DNA of 64,000 bases. Source: Lottia gigantea. Lineage: Eukaryota > Mollusca > Gastropoda > Lottiidae. A model generated the notes under the pieces. That model was not told the origin of the DNA. It ran no database searches and saw nothing but the letters and a program-made list of their open reading frames with translations. Shown piece after piece: positions 12,901-21,400 of the stretch. The DNA is taken from assembly GCF_000327385.1 (NCBI RefSeq), contig NW_008707225.1, positions 1,875,003 to 1,939,002 on the forward strand, written 5' to 3'. Made by a program: the position numbers and the translations under genes. Position 1 is the first letter of the stretch. Every line of letters starts with the position of its first letter.

Positions 12901-14289
12901 CAAAGACCATCATTAAATCGGCATTATAACTATACTAGATATCTCATTGATCTAATTCTAAAACAACAATCTATATAAATAATTTTAGCCCACAAGAAAA
13001 CACTGAAGGACCATGTTACGAAAGAATGTAAAGGTGTTGTACAGAAACTGCTTTTGGAGATTTTAACCAGTGATGATAATGATGTATACCAAAATAAATC
13101 GCTCACAGAAATAGTAACAATATTATATAATGTAAGTTCTTAACAAAATAATATAATTTTCAATAGACAATAGAAAAACGAAGGTTAATTTCAGTATTTT
13201 AATATTTTCAGCAGGTTCATCTTAAATCTTAAACTCTGCTAAAAATGTTCATATTGCAGGATGGTAAACCAATATTTAAAGCTAACCCTGAAGTAGTGTA
13301 CAACATTCTTAGCAGCCTGGATGATCCTACCTCTTTGTTTGAAGAGTTTTCAAGACAAACCGATAAAACATTTATAGAAAGTTTAAAACAGACGCTCTCT
13401 GGAGATGATGAATGTGTGATGCTAGCCTTTGGTACGTTACTTATGTTTATATTTTTCTCCGTATGGATGTTATTGTCTGCTATAAATCCAGTAATGAAAA
13501 TAAGAAATAATCACAAGACCATTGTATTAAAACCACGCTCCAGTTCGTTTTATATTTATATATATATATCTTTATATAACCTGTTTAAATGACTCGATGA
13601 TCTGATGCAAGTTGGTATACATGTACATTTAACATGCAAATTACCATTTCTATGTTAATTTTACAGATAGCCAAGTACATTTGATATTGGTTTGGCCTAT
13701 TCCATTGCTTTTGTAGTTCTGAAAGCCCTTCCAGTCTCGACTTTCCACCCTTATGACCACAACCCCCTGGCCATGCAGTTGATGTATCTTGTAATATTTC
13801 GCTGAACTTTGCTATACCTTTGATTAATGATGCTGAAAATCGGGTTTACTGTGTAATATTTTGCAGTCAATTGGTTAAATGGTCCAGTGAAGTATTATTC
13901 AACAAGTTTATATGAATCTATGGCTGGACTGGGTACTAATAATAGTTTATTGATACATATATTGATTTCCAGATCAGAGGTAAGAGTAGTGCTTTAAATT
14001 TTAATCTAAATAGGTTGCCCTCGATTTTGTACTGATCCCAGAAAGTTATATCATGCCAGACTTATCTCATGATTCTTTGTATGTGTATTTATTTCGAATG
14101 GGCCCAATCTGCACAATATTCTAACCTCCTTCAGGGTTTGTCACAAATTAAGTTATTTTGTAGATTGATTTGAAAGATATTAAAGAGGAATTCAGAGAAA
14201 CTAATGGTAAAAATTTAGAAGATTGTATTGAGAAAGAATGTAGTGGAGATTTTAAAAAGATGTTATTGACAATAATGAATAGACAATAG
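793..14289 (+). CDS. Multi-core (poly-)annexin gene, 5' end outside window
   Basis: Annexins bind acidic phospholipid membranes in a calcium-dependent way. I assembled 26 exons: the last exon of core A, eight exons each for cores B and C, and nine for core D. Every boundary is GT-AG, and phases match throughout, giving 3,426 coding bases (1,141 residues plus stop). Each core has four annexin repeats. Repeats I and IV keep the GxGT calcium-loop motif (GLGTDE, GIGTND, GLGTNN), while repeat III is degenerate. K/E/S/D-rich linkers separate the cores. The known two-core annexin is vertebrate annexin A6, and four cores would be unusual. The core-joining exons begin right after AG with one base that completes the split codon, which favours one concatenated protein. 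The alternative is a row of separate annexin genes, each ending at the TAA that overlaps the donor. No promoter or initiator ATG is visible between cores. Confidence 0.8.
1394..1675 (+). mobile_element. Decayed TTAA-type MITE copy, family 1
   Basis: The ends resemble the intact copy at 60956-61312: GGGACAGGTTGG at the left and AAAATGGCGAACCTGGT at the right. They share internal blocks, notably TTCACAGCT, CTTTCAAATCCA, TGTCCAGAATTATCT and ACGACTCGTCA. It lies in the intron between annexin cores A and B. The terminal TTAA is no longer clear. Confidence 0.65.
2230..5345 (+). CDS. Annexin core B with long charged linker (8 exons)
   Basis: Exons are 2230-2686, 3157-3327, 3501-3534, 3805-3953, 4378-4473, 4649-4724, 4849-4961 and 5224-5345, about 406 residues. 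The first exon carries a linker of roughly 100 residues, rich in Lys, Ser, Glu and Asp with repeated DKSK/EKSK blocks, probably disordered. It then enters repeat I (MDGLGTDEQTI). Repeat II reads MSGMRTDE: arginine replaces the second glycine of the calcium loop, so type II calcium binding there is probably weakened. Repeat III has no GxGT motif. Repeat IV reads FDGIGTNDSRLI and looks competent. The first codon is split with the previous core, as GA from core A plus T here. Confidence 0.85.
2780..3064 (+). mobile_element. Short interspersed element, family 2
   Basis: This stretch is alignable by eye with 56808-57016. Shared blocks are CCATTTTCGATCAGACGTCTG / CCAATTTTTAGTCTGATGTTTG, GGCTCCTGCAAATCCACTAAA, and TTTGTTTTAGTGGAATT. 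The right end is ACAATCCC followed by TTAA, which mirrors the TTAA-AGGGATTGT left end of the other copy. An open frame at 2800-3012 is a by-product of the element. It sits in the first intron of annexin core B. Confidence 0.6.
3567..3578 (+). repeat. G12 homopolymer
   Basis: An uninterrupted run of about twelve G lies in an intron of core B, striking in such AT-rich DNA. Run length may be imprecise in the assembly. Confidence 0.8.
3645..3804 (+). repeat. Degenerate tandem copies of splice acceptor plus exon start (core B)
   Basis: Three degraded copies of the motif TATTTTATTGTAG|AATATAAGAAAGATTTAGAG precede the real acceptor of core B exon 4. They match the much longer array in the equivalent intron of core C. 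Copies decay with distance from the real exon. Confidence 0.85.
5564..9183 (+). CDS. Annexin core C with charged linker (8 exons)
   Basis: Exons are 5564-5885, 6089-6259, 6371-6404, 7313-7461, 7987-8082, 8442-8517, 8625-8740 and 9062-9183, about 362 residues. The exon structure is the same as in core B, with equal lengths and phases for exons 2 to 6 and 8. The linker is shorter, about 60 residues, and again Lys/Glu/Asp-rich. Calcium-loop motifs are intact in repeat I (MDGIGTDERSI), repeat II (MSGMGTDES) and repeat IV (FDGIGTND). Repeat III is degenerate. Exons 2, 4 (first two thirds), 7 and 8 are nearly identical in bases to core B, whereas exons 1, 5 and 6 are clearly diverged. The start of exon 4 follows a long array of imitation acceptors. 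Confidence 0.85.
6590..7312 (+). repeat. 52-53 bp tandem array of splice acceptor plus exon start (core C)
   Basis: About thirteen copies of a unit hold TTATATTATCTTGTTGTAG (a pyrimidine-rich tract and acceptor) followed by AATATAAGAAAGATTTAGAG, the true first bases of core C exon 4. The copies between about 6780 and 7312 are nearly identical, while those farther upstream are degraded. In the 53-base form, an exon begun at an upstream copy reads straight into TAG, the acceptor trinucleotide of the next copy. Confidence 0.93.
7557..7720. mobile_element. TTAA-flanked foldback MITE
   Basis: TTAA at 7553-7556 and at 7721-7724 flank an imperfect hairpin. The outer arms are AGGTGTACTACC and the complement of GTCATAACACCTT. 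An inner pair is AACAGAATC / GATTCTGTT, and the central arms are TCCATTAAACTA / TAGTTTAATGGA. It lies in an intron of annexin core C. TTAA duplication is the hallmark of piggyBac-type insertion. Confidence 0.65.
8913..9014. repeat. Inverted repeat with perfect 18-bp arms
   Basis: The arm AACAACAGTTTTATTGAT at 8913-8930 is the exact reverse complement of 8997-9014. The spacer is 66 bases. It lies in the intron just before the last exon of annexin core C, so it would form a stem in the pre-mRNA. Confidence 0.85.
9220..9440 (-). mobile_element. Interspersed repeat, inverted relative to the copy at 28.4-29.1 kb
   Basis: Read on the minus strand, it contains CAAAAACCATTCATCGAAAGATCGTCAAATT-like modules, AGATCTCATCG and CACACAAAATTTCATTTAAAT, then GTCCGACGGGCCGACGGACAGG. 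The same order occurs on the plus strand at 28380-29070. It includes a perfect palindrome CACATTATAATGTG. The class is unknown to me and no protein is visible. It lies between annexin cores C and D, partly next to the linker exon at 9514. Confidence 0.6.
9514..14289 (+). CDS. Annexin core D, C-terminal core and stop (9 exons)
   Basis: Exons are 9514-9586, 10045-10117, 10382-10476, 10744-10914, 11894-11927, 12989-13131, 13260-13431, 13867-13979 and 14164-14289. This is the most diverged core. The linker is short (about 40 residues), spread over two exons, and less basic. Repeat I is split inside the calcium loop (GF|GTNEDD). Repeat II reads FSGFSTDN and has lost the glycine. Repeat IV keeps GLGTNN. 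The exon 13260-13431 is 172 bases, exactly the sum of exons 5 and 6 in cores B and C (96 + 76), so an intron was lost here or gained in B and C. The gene ends NRQ then TAG; unlike A to C, this end has no overlapping donor. Confidence 0.85.
12522..12800 (+). CDS. Doubtful 92-codon reading frame in an annexin intron
   Basis: The frame begins in a good initiation context (ACCATGG) inside the intron between core D exons 11894-11927 and 12989-13131. It has a more balanced composition than its surroundings, with many Ser, His and basic residues, and no family that I recognise. It might be a remnant of an inserted sequence, a nested small gene, or chance. I see no nearby promoter or splice partner that settles it. 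Confidence 0.2.
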   Translation: MATKNSSGSVSKQIKLSGIQESDRFLIGLSRTWHPSHPHYKDLFVMLNSTAHLFTIRKEGASSIRWKQCHHVSSVFELALSTRWSGTKTIIK

Positions 14290-14340
14290 ACTGATATATT
14301 GACTTATAACATCGTTTATATTAATATCAATGTGTGTCTC

Positions 14341-15625
14341 CCTAACTAACTACGCGAATATCAAATGTGTGCCACTCTCATTTTATGAATAGTCATGTGT
14401 GTCACTCTCATTATATGAATAGTTATGTGTGCCACTCTCATTATATGAATAACAATGTGTGCCACTCTCATTATATGAATAACAATGTGTTCCACTCTCA
14501 TTATATGAATAACAATCTGTGACACTCTCATTTTATGAATAGTCATGTGTGTCACTCTCGTTATATGAATAGTAACGTGTACCAATCTCATTATATGACT
14601 AACAATGTGTGCCACTCTCATTATATGAATAACAATGTGTTCCACTCTCATTATATGAATAACAATCTGTGTCACTCTCATTATATGAATAGTCATGTGT
14701 GTCACTCTCATTATATGAATAGTAACGTGTGCCACTCTCATTATATGAATAGTAACGTGTGCCACTCTCATTATATGAATAACAATCTGTGACACTCTCA
14801 TTATATCAATAGTAATGTGTGCCACTCTCATTATATGAATAGTAACGTGTGCCACTCTCATTATATGAATAGTAATGTGTGCCACTCTCATTATATGAAT
14901 AGTAATGTGTGTCACTCTCATTATATGAATAACAAAGTGTGCCACTCTCATTATATCAATAGTAATGTGTGCCACTCTCATTATATGAATAACAATGTGT
15001 GCCACTCTCATTATATGAATAACAATGTGTGCCACTCTCATTATATGAATAACAATCTGTGACACTCTCATTATATGAAAAACAATCTGTGACACTCTCA
15101 TTATATGAATAGGCATGTGTGTCACTCTCGTTATATCAATAGTAACGTGTGTCACTCTCATTATATGAATAGCAATGTGTGCAACTCTCATTATATCAAT
15201 AGTAACGTGTGCCACTCTCATTATATGAATAACAATGTGTGCCACTCTCATTATATGAATAGTAACGTGTGCCACTCTCATTATATGAATAACAATCTGT
15301 GACACTCTCATTATATGAATAACAATGTGTGCCACTCTCATTATATGAATAACAATGTGTGCCACTCTCATTATATCAATAGTAACGTGTGCCACTCTCA
15401 TTATATCAATAGTAATGTGTGCCGCTCTTATTATGTCAGTATCAAATGAGTTTCATTCAATTGTGTGATTAAATAATATGCGCCACTCTTTTAACGTCTA
15501 TTTCAAATGAGTATTACTCTTATAACGTCAATATCAAATGGGCGCCACTCTTATAACGTCAATATCAAATAGGTGCCACTCTTATTACGTCAATATCAAA
15601 TGGGTGCCACTCTAACTATGTAAAT
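14341..15625. repeat. 30-bp minisatellite after the annexin stop codon
   Basis: From 14371 to 15420 there are 35 units of exactly 30 bases (GCCACTCTCATTATATGAAT plus a variable ten-base tail such as AGTAACGTGT or AACAATGTGT). No length change occurs between units. Degraded units of about 30-31 bases flank it on both sides, to about 15625. Because 30 is a multiple of three, long frames stay open on both strands; the minus strand gives 346 codons of a decapeptide (MRVAHIVIHI type). I take those frames as by-products. The array begins about 50 bases past the stop, so it may be transcribed in the 3' UTR. Confidence 0.95.
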
Positions 15626-15807
15626 TTCAAAAATTTGCTCCTATTATGCGAATGTCATTATATCTTTCACTCACATTATGTTTATATTAAATATATTTGC
15701 GTATTTCGTTTTGTAATGTTAATGCTTCATTATGTACATAGTTCATTTGTAATTCGTATGCATTATTATATAATACGTTGTTGGCATAAAAATGCTCTAC
15801 TGTTTAA

Positions 15808-16024
15808 AGGGACATTCCACTTTTTTTAGTAAAATAAACGCCTAATTGTAGAGAAATATGTCTCCTATGTATTCTTAATATATCGAACTGCTTAATTAAC
15901 AATTAGTACTCTGTTTTTAATTAACCTTTTTGAAATATATTCAGTTTGATCAAGAAGATACATAGATATAGCATACTTTACAGTCATTGTCATGAAAACT
16001 TTTTACAAAAAGCGGAATACACCT
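15808..16024. mobile_element. TTAA-flanked MITE with about 30-bp terminal inverted repeats
   Basis: TTAA lies at 15804-15807 and 16025-16028. The left end AGGGACATTCCACTTTTTTT pairs with the complement of the right end, AGGTGTATTCCGCTTTTTGT. The element is 217 bases long with no coding capacity. It lies about 1.5 kb past the annexin stop. Confidence 0.75.
15833..15838 (+). terminator. Candidate poly(A) signal for the annexin gene
   Basis: AATAAA lies inside the left terminal repeat of the MITE at 15808-16024. I see no AATAAA between the annexin stop and this point. If it is used, the 3' UTR would contain the whole 30-bp minisatellite. This is inference only. Confidence 0.3.
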
Positions 16025-16028
16025 TTAA

Positions 16029-18160
16029 TTCATGTAATTGGTTATAAACTGAGTCAAATAATGTAAGTTATCGTCACACTATATTATTAACGAAATATGA
16101 AATTGCAACAAGAAAATACAATTTTGAACTTTATACTGTTTTAAAGAAAATACATAATTGAAAATTGCTTTTTTCTACTGTGGATTTTGATATGAAACTG
16201 ATACTTTTAAATACATGAAAACCTGTTTTAATCGGAAACTCTGGAATATGATAGCCAGAATTGATTTCTCAATGACGTCCTTCAAGAGTATTTATAGCCG
16301 TCTTTTGTCATATAGATTATTATATAGACATAAAAATATGATGATTTGATTACCTATAGTTGAAATCTCTTGGTAATGATTATTCTTTGTATAATTATAG
16401 ATTTTATATTGGTCTAGTATATAATATTTCAATAAATTCTATATACTCCTCAAGATATGGTTCTTCTTTTCTTACTGTTCTGAGTTTAACTCTATTGGTA
16501 TGCATTGATTTGTATTTTTCTGTAATTTATTGGTTGTGTCAACAGTTTTGGTTTCTTTCAACATAATCAAATGAGAATTATCCTTCGCCATTCCATTGCA
16601 CATATTGTGAAATATATAGTTCATCATTTATAAAAGGCATGAAGAGTACGTTTTACCATTATTTCTAATCTTTTATCTGATCAAAACAAAATACATATTT
16701 TAACTGATAGAAACCCGTTCGTCAATCAATTGCTGTAAAGGCATTAAATATCAGGACTTTTCGACAAAATTGTTTGTTATCTATTATAACAAGTTCGTAT
16801 GATTTCTAATTAAACATCCAATATATCGACGAGTATTATCGGAAAGGTACAACAACTCGAAAAGATTTGTATCCTGATAATTTCCAGATAAATAATTTAA
16901 TAATATTGTTGAATATAATGATTTAATAATTGGTTGAATATTTAGCTGATCAATTAACATTCTTGATACTATACTATACGTTCATAATTTTCCGAAAACA
17001 GACCTCAGACACATTTTATAAGCAATAGTACGTTTCTAAATAACAAAAAATTAAAGACAGTTTGTGAACCAAGGTTCTTTTTTTATTTTCAAACCAACTA
17101 AAAGCAGGTTTAACAATAAGACTAGATCAGATCAAACAAAGAAAGGTGAAAGGAAGAACATAACATTTCTAAAAGTTCTGTAGAAGAGTAAACTAATTGA
17201 AAGTGGCTTCAATTACTAAAACAGATAATTGAAAACAATGCTATATACTGATGTACTGCTTCTATTTGCAAAGCAAATTGGAAATACAATAGTGATTATT
17301 TAGTACAAAAATATATCTCATATATGATCGGCCACTATCGGCCAAGTTTTTTACAGATTAGAATTAGGAATGAAAGACACAGAAAATGATAGTCAAATAA
17401 ACCCTTCTGCCAATTGCAGATTTAATTGTTTAAAATGTAATATTAGGATTGAAATAATTAAGCAGGTTCAAATCTAACATTGTGTTTCAATATAGTCATT
17501 ATTGGCCTTAATTGATTTTCGGATAAAAAGTATATAGTTTTTAAGAGTTCCCGTCTTAAAATACTATGGCACTTTGGAACGGGGCCTGATGATGTTTCAA
17601 AGAAAGAATTCTAAGTACAGTGGTGCTTTATAAGACAAAATCAATTAATCAATCAACAAGACAAAGATTATTAAAACTCAACCAGTTTCAACATTAATAT
17701 TGTAATATTTAAAATAACAATAAACAAGTTTAATGATAAAAGATTTTTAAGTAGACAACATGATCACAGCTTTCCTTACATGAAATAAAAACAATTTAAA
17801 GTTTATTGCCAACAATGCTTTTAAATGCTCCAATAATTAGTATATTTCTCTTATATATTTTACACCATTACTTTCAAAATGTCAGTTCTTATGATTTGAA
17901 AGGTCAAATATGCCCAAATGTCAATATGTAATTTCTTGTTTCTGATATTTAAAATACTTTTGAAATACTGTCGTTTCTTTTTTAAAAAAAACAGGACCAT
18001 TTCAGGAGCATAAATGATAACTAAGCTTAGTTATTAGGGCACATAACAGTGCTTCATTTATGCTTACAAAACGGTCAGAAGTTCAAAGGAAATCAAATAA
18101 GTAAGAGATTTTTCAATGAATTACAAATCTGATTTCCCTATCATAACCAACATTGGTTAC
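16029..18160. other. AT-rich spacer between convergent annexin and PC2 genes
   Basis: I recognise no gene or RNA here. The only structure noted is a perfect 18-base palindrome ATAACTAAGCTTAGTTAT at 18017-18034. It is bracketed by AGCATAAATGA and TCATTTATGCT, and lies about 160 bases beyond the PC2 stop. Confidence 0.6.
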
Positions 18161-18166
18161 TTTATT
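18161..18166 (-). terminator. Candidate poly(A) signal of PC2
   Basis: The minus strand reads AATAAA 32 bases after the PC2 stop codon. That would be a very short 3' UTR, so a more distal signal is also possible. Confidence 0.35.
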
Positions 18167-18197
18167 ATAGAACAGTAGTTCTATGAGTTCTGGTGGT

Positions 18198-18498
18198 CTA
18201 CTCGAATACCACACCAGCTTCGTGATGTTTCTTCACCATGAACAGCTTCTCGTGACGATCCTTACTAGCTGGTTGGTCCTTGTAGGGAGCTTCCTTTGTA
18301 CCATGAAGTACGAGTGTCCATTCCTTAAATACACCAGTCTCCATGTTGGATTTCAATCCAAGGATAGGCTCCATGACTACCTCCAATGTCCATCGGCCAC
18401 GTGGTACTTCAGCCCAAGTGTGGGTTGTCATGAAGGGCCATCTGGTAAAACCATTTTTGCTGTCATCATCCTTTGGTCTTTGGCTCAGGATCATTGAT
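18198..18498 (-). CDS. PCSK2: PC2 exon 13: P domain end and C-terminus
   Basis: It encodes [36 protein letters not shown] and [18 protein letters not shown], then a short His/Lys-rich tail and TAG. An overlapping plus-strand frame is only its shadow. Confidence 0.96.
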
Positions 18499-21400
18499 CT
18501 GTAATAGAAGCATATAGAACAAATAAGCATATAACTTGTTAGAGTGTATAACGTTATCTTATGATACTTTGATTATCATTTTACACACTAGAAGGACTAG
18601 GTTGAAATATAATTTTTCATTGTGCTTTCAATTACGTTCATTGCAAGCCATAATATGAAAACAAAGCTGGGTACAATATCATAGGAAACAAAAAAGATCC
18701 CTTCCAACCATACTGGTACAGCTTCGAATTGATACAAAGTACGCATGAATGGAAGAGTGCAATTTAAGATCTCAAATTCGTGACAGGCAGTAACGGACCA
18801 TAGATGTCCAAGGTATGAAAAACGTACAACTCCAAATATCAATTGTTATTGACACTCCGGGTAGACCTCAATAGATTTTTCTTTGGATTATAAATTATCC
18901 AAAATATCATCTTACGTTGTGTTCATTGGTGAAGTCAAGTAGAAAGTTACACAGCCACGGAATGTTGAGGTAACAGTAATGAATGATTGAACATGTTCCA
19001 AATAATTTACTTCGTTCTCACTTCCGGCGCAAGCAGATGTATCAATGGTCATTCTCAGCGATTTGTTGAAACTGAAAGATCTGAAATCGAGACAATAATT
19101 TGATAATGATACTTTATCTTTTAAATAAATGTCGCTAAAGGATTATTATCTTTTAAGTACTACGTTGAACAAGTTAAGAGGTGCAATTTATACAGTATGC
19201 TATGAGAGAAGCCCGAGCAGCACCAGAGACTAATTTTTATTTGATAATAGTTAGAGAAGATGGATAGTTCTAAAAGGCGAGATGAGAGATTCCGATAAGT
19301 AAACTTAACAATTCATGACACTATATCATGTGTACTTGTTCATCTAATATGTAAATTACCTAGTCTCAGCAACAGTACCAGCTGTACAATGGAAGCGTTC
19401 TGGTAAACCTTTCCAGGTACTGGCAAGATCAACCATGGCAGCAGCATCCAAAACACCATATCCAAACAGATGATTGAATTCTAAACGAGCTCCATTTAGT
19501 TTCCACTTGTGGATGTTGTTGGAATCGTGTAAAGAGTTCTTCTTTGATGTCAGAACTGTTAAATGTTGGATATCTCTCCACGTCAAATTTCGACTGAAAC
19601 GAAAGAAAACATTGAAAAGTTTTATTAACGGATAATATATTTTTTATGAAACGAATAGACACATAGCAAAGTACATCTCTGTAAAGAGTTTTTCGAAACC
19701 CAGACTGAAGTTTTAATTAAATCTTGAATACATGTACTGCAGATATTTAATTAGCGCTAATCTAATTTATATATAAGAAAACGGCATTGGAAGCTTTCAA
19801 TATGCAAAAGTGGTGTCTATATTGAATACTAATTCTGAGAATCATGTCTGGGACAGATATAGATTGCCTTGAACTTTTGTCACATAATCAAAGAATATTC
19901 AATTCCAGCGAAATAGTTGTAGACGCAGGGTACTTGTTGATCATGTTCTAATACAGTTACGTATGCTAGTCACGTTTGAATTATACTGTCAAACACCCAC
20001 GCCGCTTTTATTTCAGACACGTGTTGGGAATTGGAAGAAAGCCATTAAGCACAGATCGACATGATGTCATGATATACTACTCACTTGGCTTCAAGGGCTA
20101 GGGCGAATACACCTGCGGCTTCTGGTGCAGCCGCAGAGGTACCAGAATGACTTGCAGTGCAGTTATTGTACAGATCGGTGGTGGCCTGAAAGTAAATATG
20201 CAATATTCATATAATCAACCTTCAATGTTATTATAATTTCCTTATGCTTATAAGAGATTATCTCACAAAAGACACAAAATATACATTTAACATGAGATTG
20301 GAATCATAGATTAGGAATTACTAATAACAAGCTAGTGGTTGCATTTATTACAATTTATTTCTTGTCAATTTTTCAATAGATAATATAGTTTGTTTCAGGA
20401 AATAACGCATCAATTCATTCAGACAGACAATCTCCGTTATGTCAGAAGAAAACAGCCAGTTTTAATGAGAGAATCCCCAGAATGCCATCCGCTTTCCTTT
20501 AAAATCAATATTTTAAATTTCATAGATAAATCTTGCATTATGAACATTATAGGTTACCAATATTTTCTGTAAAATGCCAAATGCAAAACGAACAACACTG
20601 ACTGAATATCCTTTTAAGGATGGCTTACATTAAAATTAATAAAGCCAATAGCATACCTACGACGAAAATCATCGTTAAGAGTAAATTGATATTTTATTAT
20701 GTATATTTCCATGTTAAGAGATAAATCCATTTGATAAGGTGCTTGGTTTCATCGTAGCCTATTGGTATGTTAATGGAAATCTCCTGATTTGTGTTTCCTA
20801 GTCACATATCAGGTTACACCTTTCCATAAATCAGCGTAAATGTAGTCTTGTATGGATCTAAGATCTGGGTTTACTATGTTTTTGTAATTATTCTGACATA
20901 CAGTAAATCAACCAAGTCCCATACAAATTAGTCGTGAAAACCATAAGACATTGTCTCATTCAATTATCGTTAAAAATTCTCATTATTTCTGATCGTCATT
21001 ATATCCAAGCTGATAATTATAGTGATAATTATTTCCAATATCCCTTGACGACAAATAACGTGTATGTTAATGGAATATTTCCATGTAATCCTCCAAAATA
21101 CTGTGTGGTACTATTGTCTCCGGATATTTTTCAACCGGAATGGAATGGTCACCGCAGTACCGACTATGATCACAACTCTTTAACAACATACTTCAAACAT
21201 CCTGGTTAAATATCAATACAAGTTTATCAACAACTCTTGAACAACACTCCTAAAAACATCCGAGTTAAATATTAATACCAGTAAACCAACAACTCTTGAA
21301 CAACACTCCTTAAAACATCCTGGTTAAATATCAATACAAGTTTATCAACAACTCTTGAACAACACTCCTAAAAACATCCGAGTTAAATATTAATACCAGT

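Noticed and set aside
14361-15401. A 346-codon minus-strand frame and several plus-strand frames of repeated peptides
   Set aside because: They arise because the 30-bp unit is a multiple of three and lacks stops in some frames. There is no start context, splice partner or family match.
14371-15420. CRISPR-like regular array
   Set aside because: Units abut with no unique spacers, and the surrounding genes are animal genes with introns. It is a minisatellite.
18183-18497. A 104-codon plus-strand frame
   Set aside because: It is the antisense shadow of the last PC2 exon, whose minus-strand protein matches the family closely.
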